Below are positions 49,473 through 58,574 of a stretch of DNA of 64,000 nucleotides, piece after piece. How positions within the stretch are numbered: position 1 is the stretch's first letter; every line of letters starts with the position of its first letter. Made by a program: the position numbers and the translations under genes. The notes under the pieces are model-generated. The model was not told the DNA's origin. It worked only from the letters and a program-made list of their open reading frames with translations, and searched no databases. The stretch comes from PALSA-612 sp963755155 (GTDB lineage: Bacteria > Actinomycetota > Thermoleophilia > Gaiellales > Gaiellaceae), in assembly GCA_963755155.1 (NCBI GenBank), contig CAVWIV010000015.1:293388-357387 (forward strand). Direction: 5' to 3'.

Positions 49473-51210
49473 CGTGGCGGGACCTGATGTGCGGCGACAT
49501 GCGACCGGAGCACGTGGGGCAGCGGCTCACGCTCTCCGGCTGGGCGCATCGCCGGCGGGATCACGGCGGCCTCGTCTTCGTCGACCTTCGCGACCACACG
49601 GGGCTCTGTCAGCTCGTGATCAACCCCGAGCACGCGCCGGCCGCGTTCGAGGCTGCGCAGGGCGTGCGGAACGAGTTCGTGCTGCGCGCGGAGGGCGAGG
49701 TGGTCGCCCGCGCGCCGAGCTCGTGAACCCGAACCTCGCGACAGGCGAGGTCGAGCTGCGAGTGGAGACGCTCGAGATCGTCTCGACGTCGCCGCCGCTG
49801 CCGTTCCAGCTCGACGACGAGGGCGTCGACGAGCTGCTGCGGCTGCGCTATCGCTGGCTCGACCTGCGCAGCGAGCGGATGCAGAAGAACCTCAGGCTCT
49901 CGCACACGGTCGTCGCGGCCATCCGGCGATCGATGGAAGAGCAGGGCTTCATCGACATCTGGACCCCCGGGCTCACGCTCGGCACCCCCGAGGGCGCGCG
50001 CGACTTCCTCGTCCCTGTGCGCCTGCAGCCGGGCACGTTCTTCGCCCTAGCCCAGTCGCCGCAGCTCTTCAAGCAGCTGTTCATGGTCGCCGGGTTCGAC
50101 CGCTACTACCAGATCGCGACCTGCTGGCGGGACGAAGATCTCCGCGCCGATCGGCAGTTCGAGTTCCGCCAGCTCGATCTCGAGCTCGCGTTCCCTACCC
50201 GCGAGGACGTGCTCGAGGTGCTCGAGCGCGTGGTCGTGGCGTGCTTCGAGGCGCTCGACCGCCCGCCGCCGGAGCGGCCGTTCCCGCGACTGGCGTATGC
50301 GGACGCGATGCTTCGCTACGGCTCGGACAAGCCCGATCTCCGTTTCGGGCTCGACATTCAGGACGCAACCGAGATCACGCGCGGATCCGAGTTCAAGGTG
50401 TTCGCCGATGCGCCTGTCGTCCGCTTCCTCGTCGTGCCGCAGCAGTTCTCGCGCGGCGAGCTCGCGAAGCTCGAAGAGGTTGCGAAGGAGTGGGGCGCCA
50501 AGGGGCTCGCGTATCTCGTCTACGACGAGGGAGGCGAAGTGCGGTCGCCGATCGCGAAGTTCCTGTCGCAGGCCGAGCTCGATGCGTTCGGAGCGCCGCC
50601 TGCTTCGACCGTGCTCTTCGCCGCGGACGACGAGGCGAACGTCGAGCGTGTGCTCGGCGCGCTCCGCCTTCAGCTCGGCCGCGAGCTCGATCTCGTCGAC
50701 GAGACGAAGGACGCCTTCCACTGGATTCTCGACTTCCCGCTCTTCCAGCTCGACGAGGACACGGGCCGCTGGACGTTCGTACACCATCCCTTCACGGGGC
50801 CACTCGAGGGCAACGAGGAGCTGATCGAGTCCGATCCCGCACGGGCGCTGAGCCAGCACTACGACCTGATCTGGAATGGCTGGGAGCTCGGGTCGGGCTC
50901 GTTGCGGATCCATCGCCACGAGCTCCAGGCGGCGGTCTTTCGCGCGATGGGCATGTCGGACGAGGAGGCTCAGGCGAAGTTCGGCTGGTTCCTCGAGGCG
51001 CTGCAGATGGGCGCTCCGCCGCACGGCGGTTTTGCGCTCGGTATCGAGCGCTTCGTCGCGCTGTTCGCGGGCGAGCCCACCCTGCGCGAGATCGTCGCGT
51101 TCCCGAAGGTCTCGAGCGGCTCGGATCCGCTGACCGGTGCGCCGACGGCGATTCCGCAGCCGACGCTCGCCGAGCTCGGCATCCGAACGCTGGAGCCGCC
51201 CAAGCCATGA
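49469..51210 (+). CDS. aspS: Aspartyl-tRNA synthetase, one frameshift
   Basis: Class II synthetase of about 580 residues, bacterial type with an inserted GAD domain. The anticodon OB-fold (G-W-A-H-R-R-R-D-H-G-G) is in the first frame; the frame changes near 49712 and then continues to the end with motif 2 R-D-E-D-L-R-A-D-R-Q and motif 3 G-G-F-A-L-G-I-E-R. In the OB-fold the residue after R-R-R-D is histidine, the residue seen in several non-discriminating AspRS; this suggests, without proof, charging of tRNA-Asn too. ATG overlaps the hisS stop. Confidence 0.94.
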
Positions 51211-51479
51211 GCGGCTTTGCCCTTCGCTTCACGGTGGAGCTGGCGTTCCTCGTGCTGCTCGCGCTCGCCGTCGGCCTGGCCGAGCTCGCGACGCCGTGGA
51301 TCGTGGCAGTGATGGTCATCGGCTGGGTACTCGTCGCCGTCATCGAGTGGCTCGCGTGGCAGAGCGAGCAGGAGCCGGTCGACGGCGTCGCAGTTGCCGC
51401 TCAGGAGCCACGACCCGAAGAGGCCACGTCGTGGGATCTCGACGAGATCCTCGCGCCGCTGCCGGAGGACGACAGATGA
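51207..51479 (+). CDS. Small membrane protein (90 aa)
   Basis: Two hydrophobic helices (V-E-L-A-F-L-V-L-L-A-L-A-V-G-L and W-I-V-A-V-M-V-I-G-W-V-L-V-A-V-I-E-W) followed by an acidic tail ending D-L-D-E-I-L-A-P-L-P-E-D-D. No family assigned. ATG overlaps the aspS stop and its stop overlaps the next ATG, so it is part of a coupled aspS-linked operon. Confidence 0.7.
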   Translation: MSGFALRFTVELAFLVLLALAVGLAELATPWIVAVMVIGWVLVAVIEWLAWQSEQEPVDGVAVAAQEPRPEEATSWDLDEILAPLPEDDR

Positions 51480-51898
51480 GCCCCGTCCTCGTCCAGCGCG
51501 TGCTCGCGCTGGCCGCGGCCGCGCTCCTCACCGGCGCGTTCGGCGTCGCGCTGTCGCAGGCGGGACGCGACTCGAGCAGCTCCGCGTTACCCGAGCCCGC
51601 GGTCGGCCCGTGGGGCGGCTGGACTACGGTGCTCGCGGGCGTCGCGCCGCAAGCTCCTCGCGCGGGGAGGAAGTCAGGCTGCGACTGGGTCGTCGTGCCC
51701 CGAACGCAGGGCGTCCTCCATCCGACCCTCCCGTGCGGCTCCAGTCTCTACGTCGAGTACGGAGACCGGCGGGCGCTGACCCGGGTGGTCGCGAAGCTCC
51801 CGGTCGGCCAGGGCCGCCAGCTCGACCTGACACCGAGGCTCGCGAGGAGGCTGGGCCTGGAGGGCGTGCGCGAAGTTCGCTGGGCCTTCACGCGCTAG
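51476..51898 (+). CDS. Secreted/anchored double-psi beta-barrel (RlpA-like) protein
   Basis: 140 residues. N-terminal hydrophobic helix (V-L-A-L-A-A-A-A-L-L-T-G-A-F-G-V-A-L) as signal or anchor, then a domain with T-L-P-C-G-S-S-L-Y-V, a Y-G-D-R-R strand and L-D-L-T-P-R-L-A-R-R-L-G, which follow the RlpA/DPBB pattern. The aspartate used by lytic RlpA proteins is not evident, so enzymatic activity is doubtful. Cotranslated with the preceding membrane protein. The 6S-like RNA candidate follows. Confidence 0.65.
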   Translation: MSPVLVQRVLALAAAALLTGAFGVALSQAGRDSSSSALPEPAVGPWGGWTTVLAGVAPQAPRAGRKSGCDWVVVPRTQGVLHPTLPCGSSLYVEYGDRRALTRVVAKLPVGQGRQLDLTPRLARRLGLEGVREVRWAFTR

Positions 51899-51908
51899 GG
51901 TAGGAACT

Positions 51909-52063
51909 GTGCTCGACCCTGTGCGAGGCCGTCTCGACCGTTTTGAACCAACACCAAAAGCGAGGGAGCCCGCGTCGGGTGCCGGCGTTGCCGTCACCCG
52001 CAAGGCACCCACCTGGCGTGTCCAGGTTCGCAGGTAGGGGTGGCGATCGGCAGGGTGGGGCAC
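51909..52063 (+). ncRNA. ssrS: Candidate 6S-like regulatory RNA
   Basis: The 5' bases 51909-51914 and 51916-51921 pair with 52058-52063 and 52051-52056 across one G-G mismatch, giving a 12-bp closing stem for a ~155-nt RNA. Inside are a hairpin of the form CGGGTG...CACCCG and a segment with GGCACCCACCT then CCAGGTTCGCAGG, which resembles the 3' strand of bacterial 6S RNA. A TAGGGT hexamer at 51896-51901 is at -10 distance. No open frame. Alternatives: a riboswitch for the next gene or an unknown small RNA. Confidence 0.5.
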
Positions 52064-52077
52064 ATTTCCTCTCCGCG

Positions 52078-52464
52078 ATGAGCGACGGGAACTCCGCAGA
52101 GGCCCTCGAGCAGGCGATTGCGCGCTACAACGACGCGTGGAACGCGCACGACGTCGACGCAATCGTCGACATGCACGCGCCGGGCATGGTGTTCGAGAAC
52201 CACACGGCCGGCGAGCTCGCCGAGGGCGACGCGGTTCGCGACCACATCGCCTCGATCTTCGCCAACTGGCCCGACCTCACGTTCGCGACGCGCCGTCTCT
52301 ATGCGCGAGACGGCCTCGTCGTGTGCGAGTGGACGGCGACGGCGACGCGCAAGGAGACGGGCGAGCGTCTCGAGTGGGACGGCATCGACGTCTTTCCCTT
52401 CGAGGACGGCAAGATCGCGCGGAAGGACGTGTACTCCGCGTCGCACCGCGCACGCGTTCTCTAA
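52078..52464 (+). CDS. SnoaL-like / NTF2-fold protein
   Basis: 128 residues. Pattern A-I-A-R-Y-N-D-A-W-N-A-H-D-V-D-A-I-V-D-M-H-A-P and the strand order with V-C-E-W-T-A-T-A and F-P-F-E-D-G-K-I-A-R match SnoaL-like polyketide cyclase/limonene-epoxide hydrolase-fold proteins. Substrate unknown. ATG 52078, no good SD. TAA stop is reused in the mnmA -10. Confidence 0.85.
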   Translation: MSDGNSAEALEQAIARYNDAWNAHDVDAIVDMHAPGMVFENHTAGELAEGDAVRDHIASIFANWPDLTFATRRLYARDGLVVCEWTATATRKETGERLEWDGIDVFPFEDGKIARKDVYSASHRARVL

Positions 52465-52467
52465 CCT
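52462..52467 (+). promoter_or_regulatory. -10 element (TAACCT) of mnmA
   Basis: Begins with the TAA stop of the preceding gene and ends 6 bases before ATG 52474. Confidence 0.5.
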
Positions 52468-52473
52468 CGGAGC

Positions 52474-53730
52474 ATGGTCGAGCTCTTTGGCGATGCCTCT
52501 CAAAACGGCGACTGGGCCGCCGTGCGACTTCGTGTTGATGACGGCCGGATCGTCGCTGCGGACGCAGACGGCCTAACCGAAGACCTCGCGGGGCTGACGA
52601 TGCTCGAGGCTGCGGCGGTGGACGGGGAGGAGCTCGTCGTCGAGGCCTTGGCAGCGGCGATCGGCCCAGCGTTCGGTGCCGCCCCGCTCGATGCCCGGGT
52701 TGCGGTGGCCATGAGCGGCGGCGTCGACAGCGCCGTCGCCCTGCTGCGGGCCGGCAGCGACGCCCTTGGAGTGACCCTGCGGCTGTGGATCGATCCCGAG
52801 GCGCCGCACGCCGAGCGCGCCTGCTGTTCGCCCGACGCCGTTCGCGCGGCCCGCAAGACGTGCCACGGCCTCGGTCTCCCTCATGTGACGCTCGACCTGC
52901 GCGAGGAGTTCCGGCGCGTGGTCGTCGATCCGTTCGTCCGCGGCTACGAGCGCGGCGAGACGCCGAATCCGTGCACCCGCTGCAACGGCGCGTTCCGGTT
53001 CGACGAGCTGCTCGCGTTTGCCCGACGCGCCGGCGCCGGCCGTCTCGCGACGGGGCACTACGCCCGGACGGTGCACCACAAGGGCAGGTTGCTGCTCGCG
53101 CGAGCCACCGACCCCGACAAGGACCAGTCGTACATGCTCGCGGAGCTCGACCCGACCTGGCTCGACCGGGTGTGGTTCCCGCTCGGGGAGCAAACGAAGG
53201 ACGAGACGCGGGCCGAGGCAGCGCGGGCCGGCCTCGCGGCAGCGCGCCGGCCCGAGAGCCAGGAGGCGTGCTTCCTCGGCGGGGACGACTACCGCGCGTT
53301 CCTCGAGCGGCGAGGCGTGAAGGGAGCCGAGGGGCCGGTCGTGGACACGTCGGGCAAGGTTCTCGGCCGTCACGACGGCCACTGGCGCTTCACGCCCGGC
53401 CAGCGGCGCGGCCTGGGTGTCGCGTCCCCCGCGCCTCTCTACGCGCTGAGGACGATCGCGGGCACGAACACCGTCGTCGCCGGCCCGCGCGAGGCGCTCG
53501 CCTGCCGCAGCGTCTCCGCGCGCGGCACGCTTCACCTGCCCGTCGAGCGGGCGGACGCGAAGCTCCGCTACCGGTCCCCCTCGGTGCCGGCTCGCGTCGA
53601 GGCGACCTCAGCGGGCTTCAGGCTCGAGCTCGACGAGCCGGCGTTCGGCGTCGCTCCTGGACAGACGGCCGTGCTCTACGAGGACGACGTCGTCGTCGGA
53701 TCGGGTTTGATCGAGCCGGGAAGCGCGTAA
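52474..53730 (+). CDS. mnmA: tRNA 2-thiouridine(34) synthase MnmA with N-terminal IscU/NifU-like extension
   Basis: Thiolates U34 of tRNA-Lys/Glu/Gln. 418 residues, about 60 more than usual. ATP PP-loop M-S-G-G-V-D-S at residues 80-86, catalytic C167 in N-P-C-T-R-C-N and C266 in S-Q-E-A-C-F-L-G. The first ~70 residues (V-R-L-R-V-D-D-G-R-I-V-A-A-D-A-D, then L-T-M-L-E-A-A-A-V-D-G) resemble the start of IscU/NifU scaffold proteins but lack their cysteines. This may be a degenerate sulfur-transfer docking domain. ATG fixed by the leaderless -10. Confidence 0.92.
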   Translation: MVELFGDASQNGDWAAVRLRVDDGRIVAADADGLTEDLAGLTMLEAAAVDGEELVVEALAAAIGPAFGAAPLDARVAVAMSGGVDSAVALLRAGSDALGVTLRLWIDPEAPHAERACCSPDAVRAARKTCHGLGLPHVTLDLREEFRRVVVDPFVRGYERGETPNPCTRCNGAFRFDELLAFARRAGAGRLATGHYARTVHHKGRLLLARATDPDKDQSYMLAELDPTWLDRVWFPLGEQTKDETRAEAARAGLAAARRPESQEACFLGGDDYRAFLERRGVKGAEGPVVDTSGKVLGRHDGHWRFTPGQRRGLGVASPAPLYALRTIAGTNTVVAGPREALACRSVSARGTLHLPVERADAKLRYRSPSVPARVEATSAGFRLELDEPAFGVAPGQTAVLYEDDVVVGSGLIEPGSA

Positions 53731-53733
53731 CAT
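53728..53733 (+). promoter_or_regulatory. -10 element (TAACAT) of the DUF948 gene
   Basis: Contains the mnmA TAA stop and ends 6 bases before GTG 53740. Confidence 0.5.
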
Positions 53734-53739
53734 CAGGCT

Positions 53740-54201
53740 GTGATCCTCGCCGAGTACACCGCGTCGGATCTCGCCTGGCTCGCGCTGGCAGCATTCCTCT
53801 GTCTCGTCGGCGTCGGGCTCTTCTACATGCTCTTCCGCCTCGGCGAGACGCTTGGTCAGACAACGAAGACGATCGAACACACCGAGGCCGAGCTGCTGCC
53901 GGTGATCCACAAGGGTGGCGAGACCCTCGACCGCGTGAACCGCGAGCTGGACAAGGTCGACGTCGCGACCGACAGCGCGCTCGCAGCCGTCCAGGCGGCT
54001 GACACTGCCGTGCGAACGGTGTCGGGCGCCGTCACGTACCCGGTGACGAAGCTTGCGGGGCTGATCGCCGGCCTGCGAGGCGGCGTCTCCTCGTTCGCGT
54101 CAGGCCGGAACGTCGACGATGCGATGGCGACGGCGCGAGAGGCCGCCGCCAGGCGCGAGCACGATCTGGCCGACGAAGTCTCCTCGGCAGACCGCAGCTA
54201 A
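53740..54201 (+). CDS. DUF948 membrane protein
   Basis: 153 residues: N-terminal transmembrane helix (L-A-W-L-A-L-A-A-F-L-C-L-V-G-V-G-L-F-Y-M-L-F), then an amphipathic/coiled-coil region (T-I-E-H-T-E-A-E-L-L-P-V-I, V-N-R-E-L-D-K-V-D) as in DUF948/general-stress-like proteins. It usually lies next to alaS in actinobacteria, as here. GTG start. Confidence 0.85.
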   Translation: MILAEYTASDLAWLALAAFLCLVGVGLFYMLFRLGETLGQTTKTIEHTEAELLPVIHKGGETLDRVNRELDKVDVATDSALAAVQAADTAVRTVSGAVTYPVTKLAGLIAGLRGGVSSFASGRNVDDAMATAREAAARREHDLADEVSSADRS

Positions 54202-54209
54202 CGCGCGCC

Positions 54210-54215
54210 TACAAT
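54210..54215 (+). promoter_or_regulatory. -10 element (TACAAT) of alaS
   Basis: Five of six bases of TATAAT, ending 7 bases before ATG 54223. Confidence 0.55.
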
Positions 54216-54222
54216 CGACGCC

Positions 54223-56739
54223 ATGCGGACGAGCGCAGAGCTGCGCGAGGGGTACCTGTCGTTCTTCGAGTCGAAGGGCCACCTGCGCGTGCCCTCGGCG
54301 TCGCTCGTCCCGCGCCCCGGTGACGACTCGACGCTGCTCACGAGCGCCGGGATGCAGCCGCAGATGCCGTTCTTCCTCGGTCTCGAGCCGCCGCCGGCCC
54401 CGCTGACGACCACGTCGCAGAAGTGCTTCCGCACGGTGGACATCGACGAGGTCGGGCTCGACGGCCACCATCTCACGTTCTTCGAGATGCTCGGCAACTT
54501 CTCGTTCGGGCAGTACTTCAAGGAGGGCGCGATCGCGTTCGCGACGGAGTTCGTCCTCGAGCACATGAAGCTCGACTGGGATCGCGTCTGGGTCACGGTT
54601 CACGAAGGCGACGAGCAGATGAAGCTCGGGCCCGACGAGGTCGCGATCGACCTCTGGCAGAAGGCCGGCATGCCGCCGGAGCGGATCGTCGCCCTGCCTA
54701 CGGCGGAGAACTTCTGGTGGGTCGGCGGTCCCGGGCCGTGTGGCCCCGACTCCGAGATCTACTGGGACTGGGGCCTCGAGCATGGGTGCGGTGAGCCAGA
54801 CTGCGCGCCGGCCTGCCCGCGCTGCGACCGGTTTCTCGAGTTCTGGAACCTCGTCTTCATGGCGTACGAGCTGCACGACGACGGATCGCTGACGCCGCTT
54901 CCCGAGGAGAACATCGATACCGGACTGGGTCTCGAGCGCAGTGCGGCGATCCTCCAGGACGTCAAGACCGTGTACGAGACCGACGGCTACCGCGAGATCA
55001 TGGACTGGATCGCAGCGGAGTCGGGTGTCGCGTACGGCGACTCCGAGCGGGCGACGAAGGCGCACCGCATCCTCGCCGACCACAGCCGTGGCATGACGTT
55101 CATCGTGGCCGACGGCGTCACGCCGTCGAACGAGGGACGGGGTTACGTCCTGCGACGCATCATCAGGCGGGCGGTGTTGCAGGCGCAGCGGATCGGCCTC
55201 GGAGACGTCTGGCGTCTGCCCGCCGTGGTCGTCGAACAGATGGCAGACGCCTATCCGGAGCTGCGAAGCAAGGCCGATGAGATCGAACAAGTGATCAAAG
55301 CCGAGGAGGCGCGGTTCGAGGAGACGCTCGCCCGTGGCCTCGAGCGCTTCGAGGAGCTGGGCGGCGAGCCGGCAATCTCGGCGGACGACGCGTTCACGCT
55401 CGCCGCGACGTACGGCTTCCCGATCGAGCTCACCGTCGAGCTCGCGGAAGAGCGCGGCCAGCCTGTGGACGAGGACGGCAGCCGGCAGCTCATGGAGAAG
55501 CACAAGGAGATTTCGCGCGGCGCAGCTGTTGCTTTGGTGCGCCCGCTCGATGGGCCCCAGACGGATTTCGTCGGGTACGAGAAGACCGAGGTGCTGACGG
55601 CCATCTCGGCGCTGGAGCCAGAAGCAGACGGCCGCTTCCGCGCGAAGCTCCACGAGTCGCCGTTCTATGCGGAGGGCGGCGGCCAGGTCTCGGACGCTGG
55701 CTTCATCGAGCATGACGAAACCGGCGCGCGCGCCGAGCTCGTCGGCGCGGTGCGCGCAGAGGACGACCAGACGCTGTTGTTCGAGGGCGAGGGCTTCGCC
55801 GCCGGTGACCGTGTGCGCGCGGTCGTGTCCTGGAGCCACCGCTTCCCGACGATGGCGAATCACACGGCGACCCATCTCCTGCACAAGGCTCTCCGCGAGC
55901 AGCTCGGCGACCACGTGGAGCAGGCCGGCTCGGCCGTGCGCCCGGACAAGCTTCGCTTCGACTTCGCCCACGGCCAGGCTCTAACGGCCGAGGAGCGTGT
56001 CGTCGTCGAGCGCCGCGTGAACGAGAAGGTGTTCGAGAACCTCCCCGTGCTCGCGTACGTCGTGCCGCTGGAGGAGGCGAAGAAGATGGGTGCGACGATG
56101 CTCTTCACCGACAAGTACGACAAGGACGTGCGGGTGATCGAGATCCCCGGCTACTCGATGGAGCTCTGCGGCGGCACGCACGTCGCGAAGACGGCTGAGA
56201 TCGGCCCGTTCGTCATCCTCTCCGAGAGCTCCGTCGCGTCGGGCGTGCGCCGGATCGAGGCCGTCACCTCGGGTGCGGCCTACGCGCTGCTTCAGGCCCG
56301 CTCGCACGAGGTCGATGCGCTGAAGGACGAGCTCGATCGCGTGCGCAAGGAGAAGCCGACGGACGCACGTACGGACGTCGCCGAGGTCGACGCCGAGGTG
56401 AAGGACGTCGAAGGCGTGAACGTCATCGCCCAGCGCGTGGACGGCCTCGGCGCCGACGCGCTGCTCGACCTCTCCGACCGCTTCAAGCAGCGGAATCCGC
56501 CGGCTGCGGTCGTGCTCGGTTCCGTCGAGGACGGCCGCGTGCATCTCGTCTGCAACTTCGACCAGACGGTTGCGGAGCGGGTGAGCGCGTCCGACGTCGC
56601 AAGGGCGGCAGCCGCCGTCGTGGGGGGTGGCGGGGGAGGACGCCCGACCATGGCACGCGCCGGCGGCACCGACCCGGAGAAGCTCGCCGACGCGCTCGCC
56701 GAGGCGGAGCGGCTCGTGGTCGGCGCATTGACTTCGTGA
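54223..56739 (+). CDS. alaS: Alanyl-tRNA synthetase
   Basis: 838 residues, full length. Class II core with F-F-E-S-K-G-H near the N-terminus, F-F-E-M-L-G-N-F-S-F-G motif 2 and G-L-G-L-E-R motif 3; editing domain with the zinc set H-T-A-T-H-L-L-H and C-G-G-T-H; C-terminal glycine-rich C-Ala domain (G-G-G-G-G-G-R-P-T-M-A-R-A-G-G). ATG start with a near-consensus -10. Its stop overlaps the ruvX GTG. Confidence 0.97.
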   Translation: MRTSAELREGYLSFFESKGHLRVPSASLVPRPGDDSTLLTSAGMQPQMPFFLGLEPPPAPLTTTSQKCFRTVDIDEVGLDGHHLTFFEMLGNFSFGQYFKEGAIAFATEFVLEHMKLDWDRVWVTVHEGDEQMKLGPDEVAIDLWQKAGMPPERIVALPTAENFWWVGGPGPCGPDSEIYWDWGLEHGCGEPDCAPACPRCDRFLEFWNLVFMAYELHDDGSLTPLPEENIDTGLGLERSAAILQDVKTVYETDGYREIMDWIAAESGVAYGDSERATKAHRILADHSRGMTFIVADGVTPSNEGRGYVLRRIIRRAVLQAQRIGLGDVWRLPAVVVEQMADAYPELRSKADEIEQVIKAEEARFEETLARGLERFEELGGEPAISADDAFTLAATYGFPIELTVELAEERGQPVDEDGSRQLMEKHKEISRGAAVALVRPLDGPQTDFVGYEKTEVLTAISALEPEADGRFRAKLHESPFYAEGGGQVSDAGFIEHDETGARAELVGAVRAEDDQTLLFEGEGFAAGDRVRAVVSWSHRFPTMANHTATHLLHKALREQLGDHVEQAGSAVRPDKLRFDFAHGQALTAEERVVVERRVNEKVFENLPVLAYVVPLEEAKKMGATMLFTDKYDKDVRVIEIPGYSMELCGGTHVAKTAEIGPFVILSESSVASGVRRIEAVTSGAAYALLQARSHEVDALKDELDRVRKEKPTDARTDVAEVDAEVKDVEGVNVIAQRVDGLGADALLDLSDRFKQRNPPAAVVLGSVEDGRVHLVCNFDQTVAERVSASDVARAAAAVVGGGGGGRPTMARAGGTDPEKLADALAEAERLVVGALTS

Positions 56740-57105
56740 GGATCATCGCCCTCGACTTCGGTCGAGCCCGCACCGGAGTCGCCGTCTCGGACCCGACCGG
56801 TGAGCTGGCGCGGCCGCTGACGGTGGTCGAAGCCGCCGCGACCCCGGCCGGGCTGACGAGGGTCGCTGAGATCGCTGCCGAGCACGAGGTGGAGCTCGTG
56901 GTCGTCGGGCTCCCCCTGACCCTCAAGGGCGAGTGGGGGGAGCAGGCACGCGAGACGGAGCGGTTCGTCGAGACGTTGCGGTCGCGAGCTCGCGGTTCCC
57001 GTCGTGCTCTTCGACGAGCGCTTCACGTCGACGCTCGCCGACGGAGATGACGCGAAGGCGGCGGCGCATCTCCTGTCCGACTACCTCGCCTGGCGCAGTC
57101 GATGA
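56736..57105 (+). CDS. ruvX: Holliday junction resolvase-like RuvX/YqgF, one frameshift
   Basis: About 122 residues after repair. RNase H-like fold: A-L-D-F-G-R-A-R-T-G-V-A-V-S-D near the N-terminus carries the first active-site aspartate and V-V-V-G-L-P-L-T-L-K-G the middle strand. An extra base near 56987 is needed to reach V-V-L-F-D-E-R-F-T-S. The C-terminal D-D-A-K-A-A-A-H-L-L segment is shorter than usual. YqgF is known in pre-16S rRNA 5' processing. Canonical alaS-ruvX-mltG order; its TGA overlaps the mltG ATG. Confidence 0.85.
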
Positions 57106-57912
57106 GGATCGGCCTCTGTGATCGGCGTGCTCGTGCTCGCCGCCTGCGGTGGAGAGTCGTCGGCACCTCCCCCCACGACGACGCCGGCGCCGAAGGTGCT
57201 GCGCATCGTGTTCCCCGAGGGCTTCACGCGGGCGCAGATGATCGAGCGGGTCGGCGCCGTCCGGAAGATCGCCCGGGTCAGGCGGAACGTGACGATGCGG
57301 ATGACAGCCCCGGCGTACGCGGCGGCGACGGCCGCGTCGCCCATCCCCGCGCAGTTCCGCAACGACGCGCACGAGCAGATCGAGGGCTTTCTCTTCCCCG
57401 CCACGTACGCGTTCTTCTCGAACGAGCGGGCGCCGCGGTTCGTGCGCCGCCAGCTGGCCGCGTTCCGCAAGGCCTGGCGCCGCGTGGACATGCGCTACGC
57501 ACGCTCGAAGAACCTCACGCCGTACGACGTCCTCATCATCGCGTCGATGATCGAGCGCGAGGTCGTCGTTCCCCGCGAGCGCAGGCTCGTCGCCGCGGTC
57601 GTCTACAACCGGCTGCGCGCGGGCATGCCGCTTCAGCTCGATGCGACGCTTCGCTACGGCCTCGACATCCTGCCGACCGAGCCGATCACGAAGGAGCATC
57701 TCGCCTCGGACTCCCCGTACAACTCGCGCATCAAGACGGGGTTGCCGCCGACGCCGATCGCGAGCCCGGGCCTGCCCTCGATGCAGGCGGCGGCGCACCC
57801 GGCCACCGTCGACTACATCTACTTCGTCCGCAAGCCGGACTGCCGCAGCCACTTCTTCACGGCCAGCGCGGCCGAGTTCGAGGCGTACACGCGGGAGGGA
57901 TTGCAGTGCTAG
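57102..57912 (+). CDS. mltG: Endolytic murein transglycosylase MltG, short form, frameshift in signal peptide
   Basis: Membrane-anchored enzyme that cleaves nascent glycan strands. Removing one base near 57117 joins M-R-I-G-L to V-I-G-V-L-V-L-A-A-C-G-G, a complete signal with a lipobox-like cysteine. The LysM-like part is abbreviated. The catalytic region has E-G-F-L-F-P-A-T-Y, I-I-A-S-M-I-E-R-E with the active glutamate, V-Y-N-R-L, L-Q-L-D-A-T and S-P-Y-N-S-R. About 269 residues, shorter than usual (about 340). ATG start overlaps ruvX; stop overlaps aroE. Confidence 0.88.
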
Positions 57913-58574
57913 TCGGGCTGATCGGCCACCCGCTGACCGCCTCGCGCTCGCCGCGGATGATGAACGCCGCCTTCGCCGAGTGCGGGCTCGAGTGGTCGTA
58001 CGCGCTCGTGCCGGTTCGCGAAGGCCACGTGGAGCAGGCGGTCGCGGGCCTCGTCGAGCTCGGGATTCGCGGGCGTGAACGTCACGACGCCGCACAAGCT
58101 CGCCGTGGCGGCAGCTCTGCGAGACGGATCTGCCGTCGGTCAACACGCTGATCGTGCGCGAGGGGCGCATCGAGGGTCATTCGACAGACGCCGCGATTCT
58201 CGACGGGCTTGCCGCCGAACAGCCGGCGATCATCGGCGACGGTGGCTCCGCCGCGGCTTTCCGTCACGCGCTGCCGCACGCGGCACAGTTCTCGCGGCGC
58301 GGGTCGTGGCCTCCCGACGTGCGAGATGCCGAGCTCGTCGTCAACGCGACCTCCGAGCGCGACGAGGTGGTCGTGGAGGTCGGCGAGGGTCAGACGCTGA
58401 TCGACCTCCCGTACCCGGAGACGGCAACCGCACGCGCCGCCGCGGCTGCCGGTGCTCGGGTCGATCGACGGCCTCGACGTGCTGGTAGCGCAGGGCGCTG
58501 CGTCGTTCGAGCTCTGGACCGGCCATCCCGCTCCTGTCGACGCGATGCGCCGCGCAGTACGCTCAGGCGCGTGA
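57906..58574 (+). CDS. aroE: Shikimate dehydrogenase, at least three frameshifts
   Basis: NADPH-dependent reduction of 3-dehydroshikimate. Pieces in order: G-L-I-G-H-P-L-T-A-S-R-S-P near the start, then after about 58071 N-V-T-T-P-H-K (catalytic lysine), after about 58122 S-V-N-T-L-I and I-I-G-D-G-G-S-A-A-A (NADP loop), then V-V-N-A-T-S-E and, after about 58456, G-S-I-D-G-L-D-V-L-V-A-Q-G-A-A-S-F. All expected blocks are present in order, so the gene is intact apart from single-base errors. GTG start overlaps mltG; stop overlaps aroC. Confidence 0.85.

Noticed and set aside
51909..52063. SRP RNA or tmRNA instead of 6S RNA.
   Set aside because: The SRP tetraloop/asymmetric-loop sequence and tmRNA tRNA-like ends are absent.
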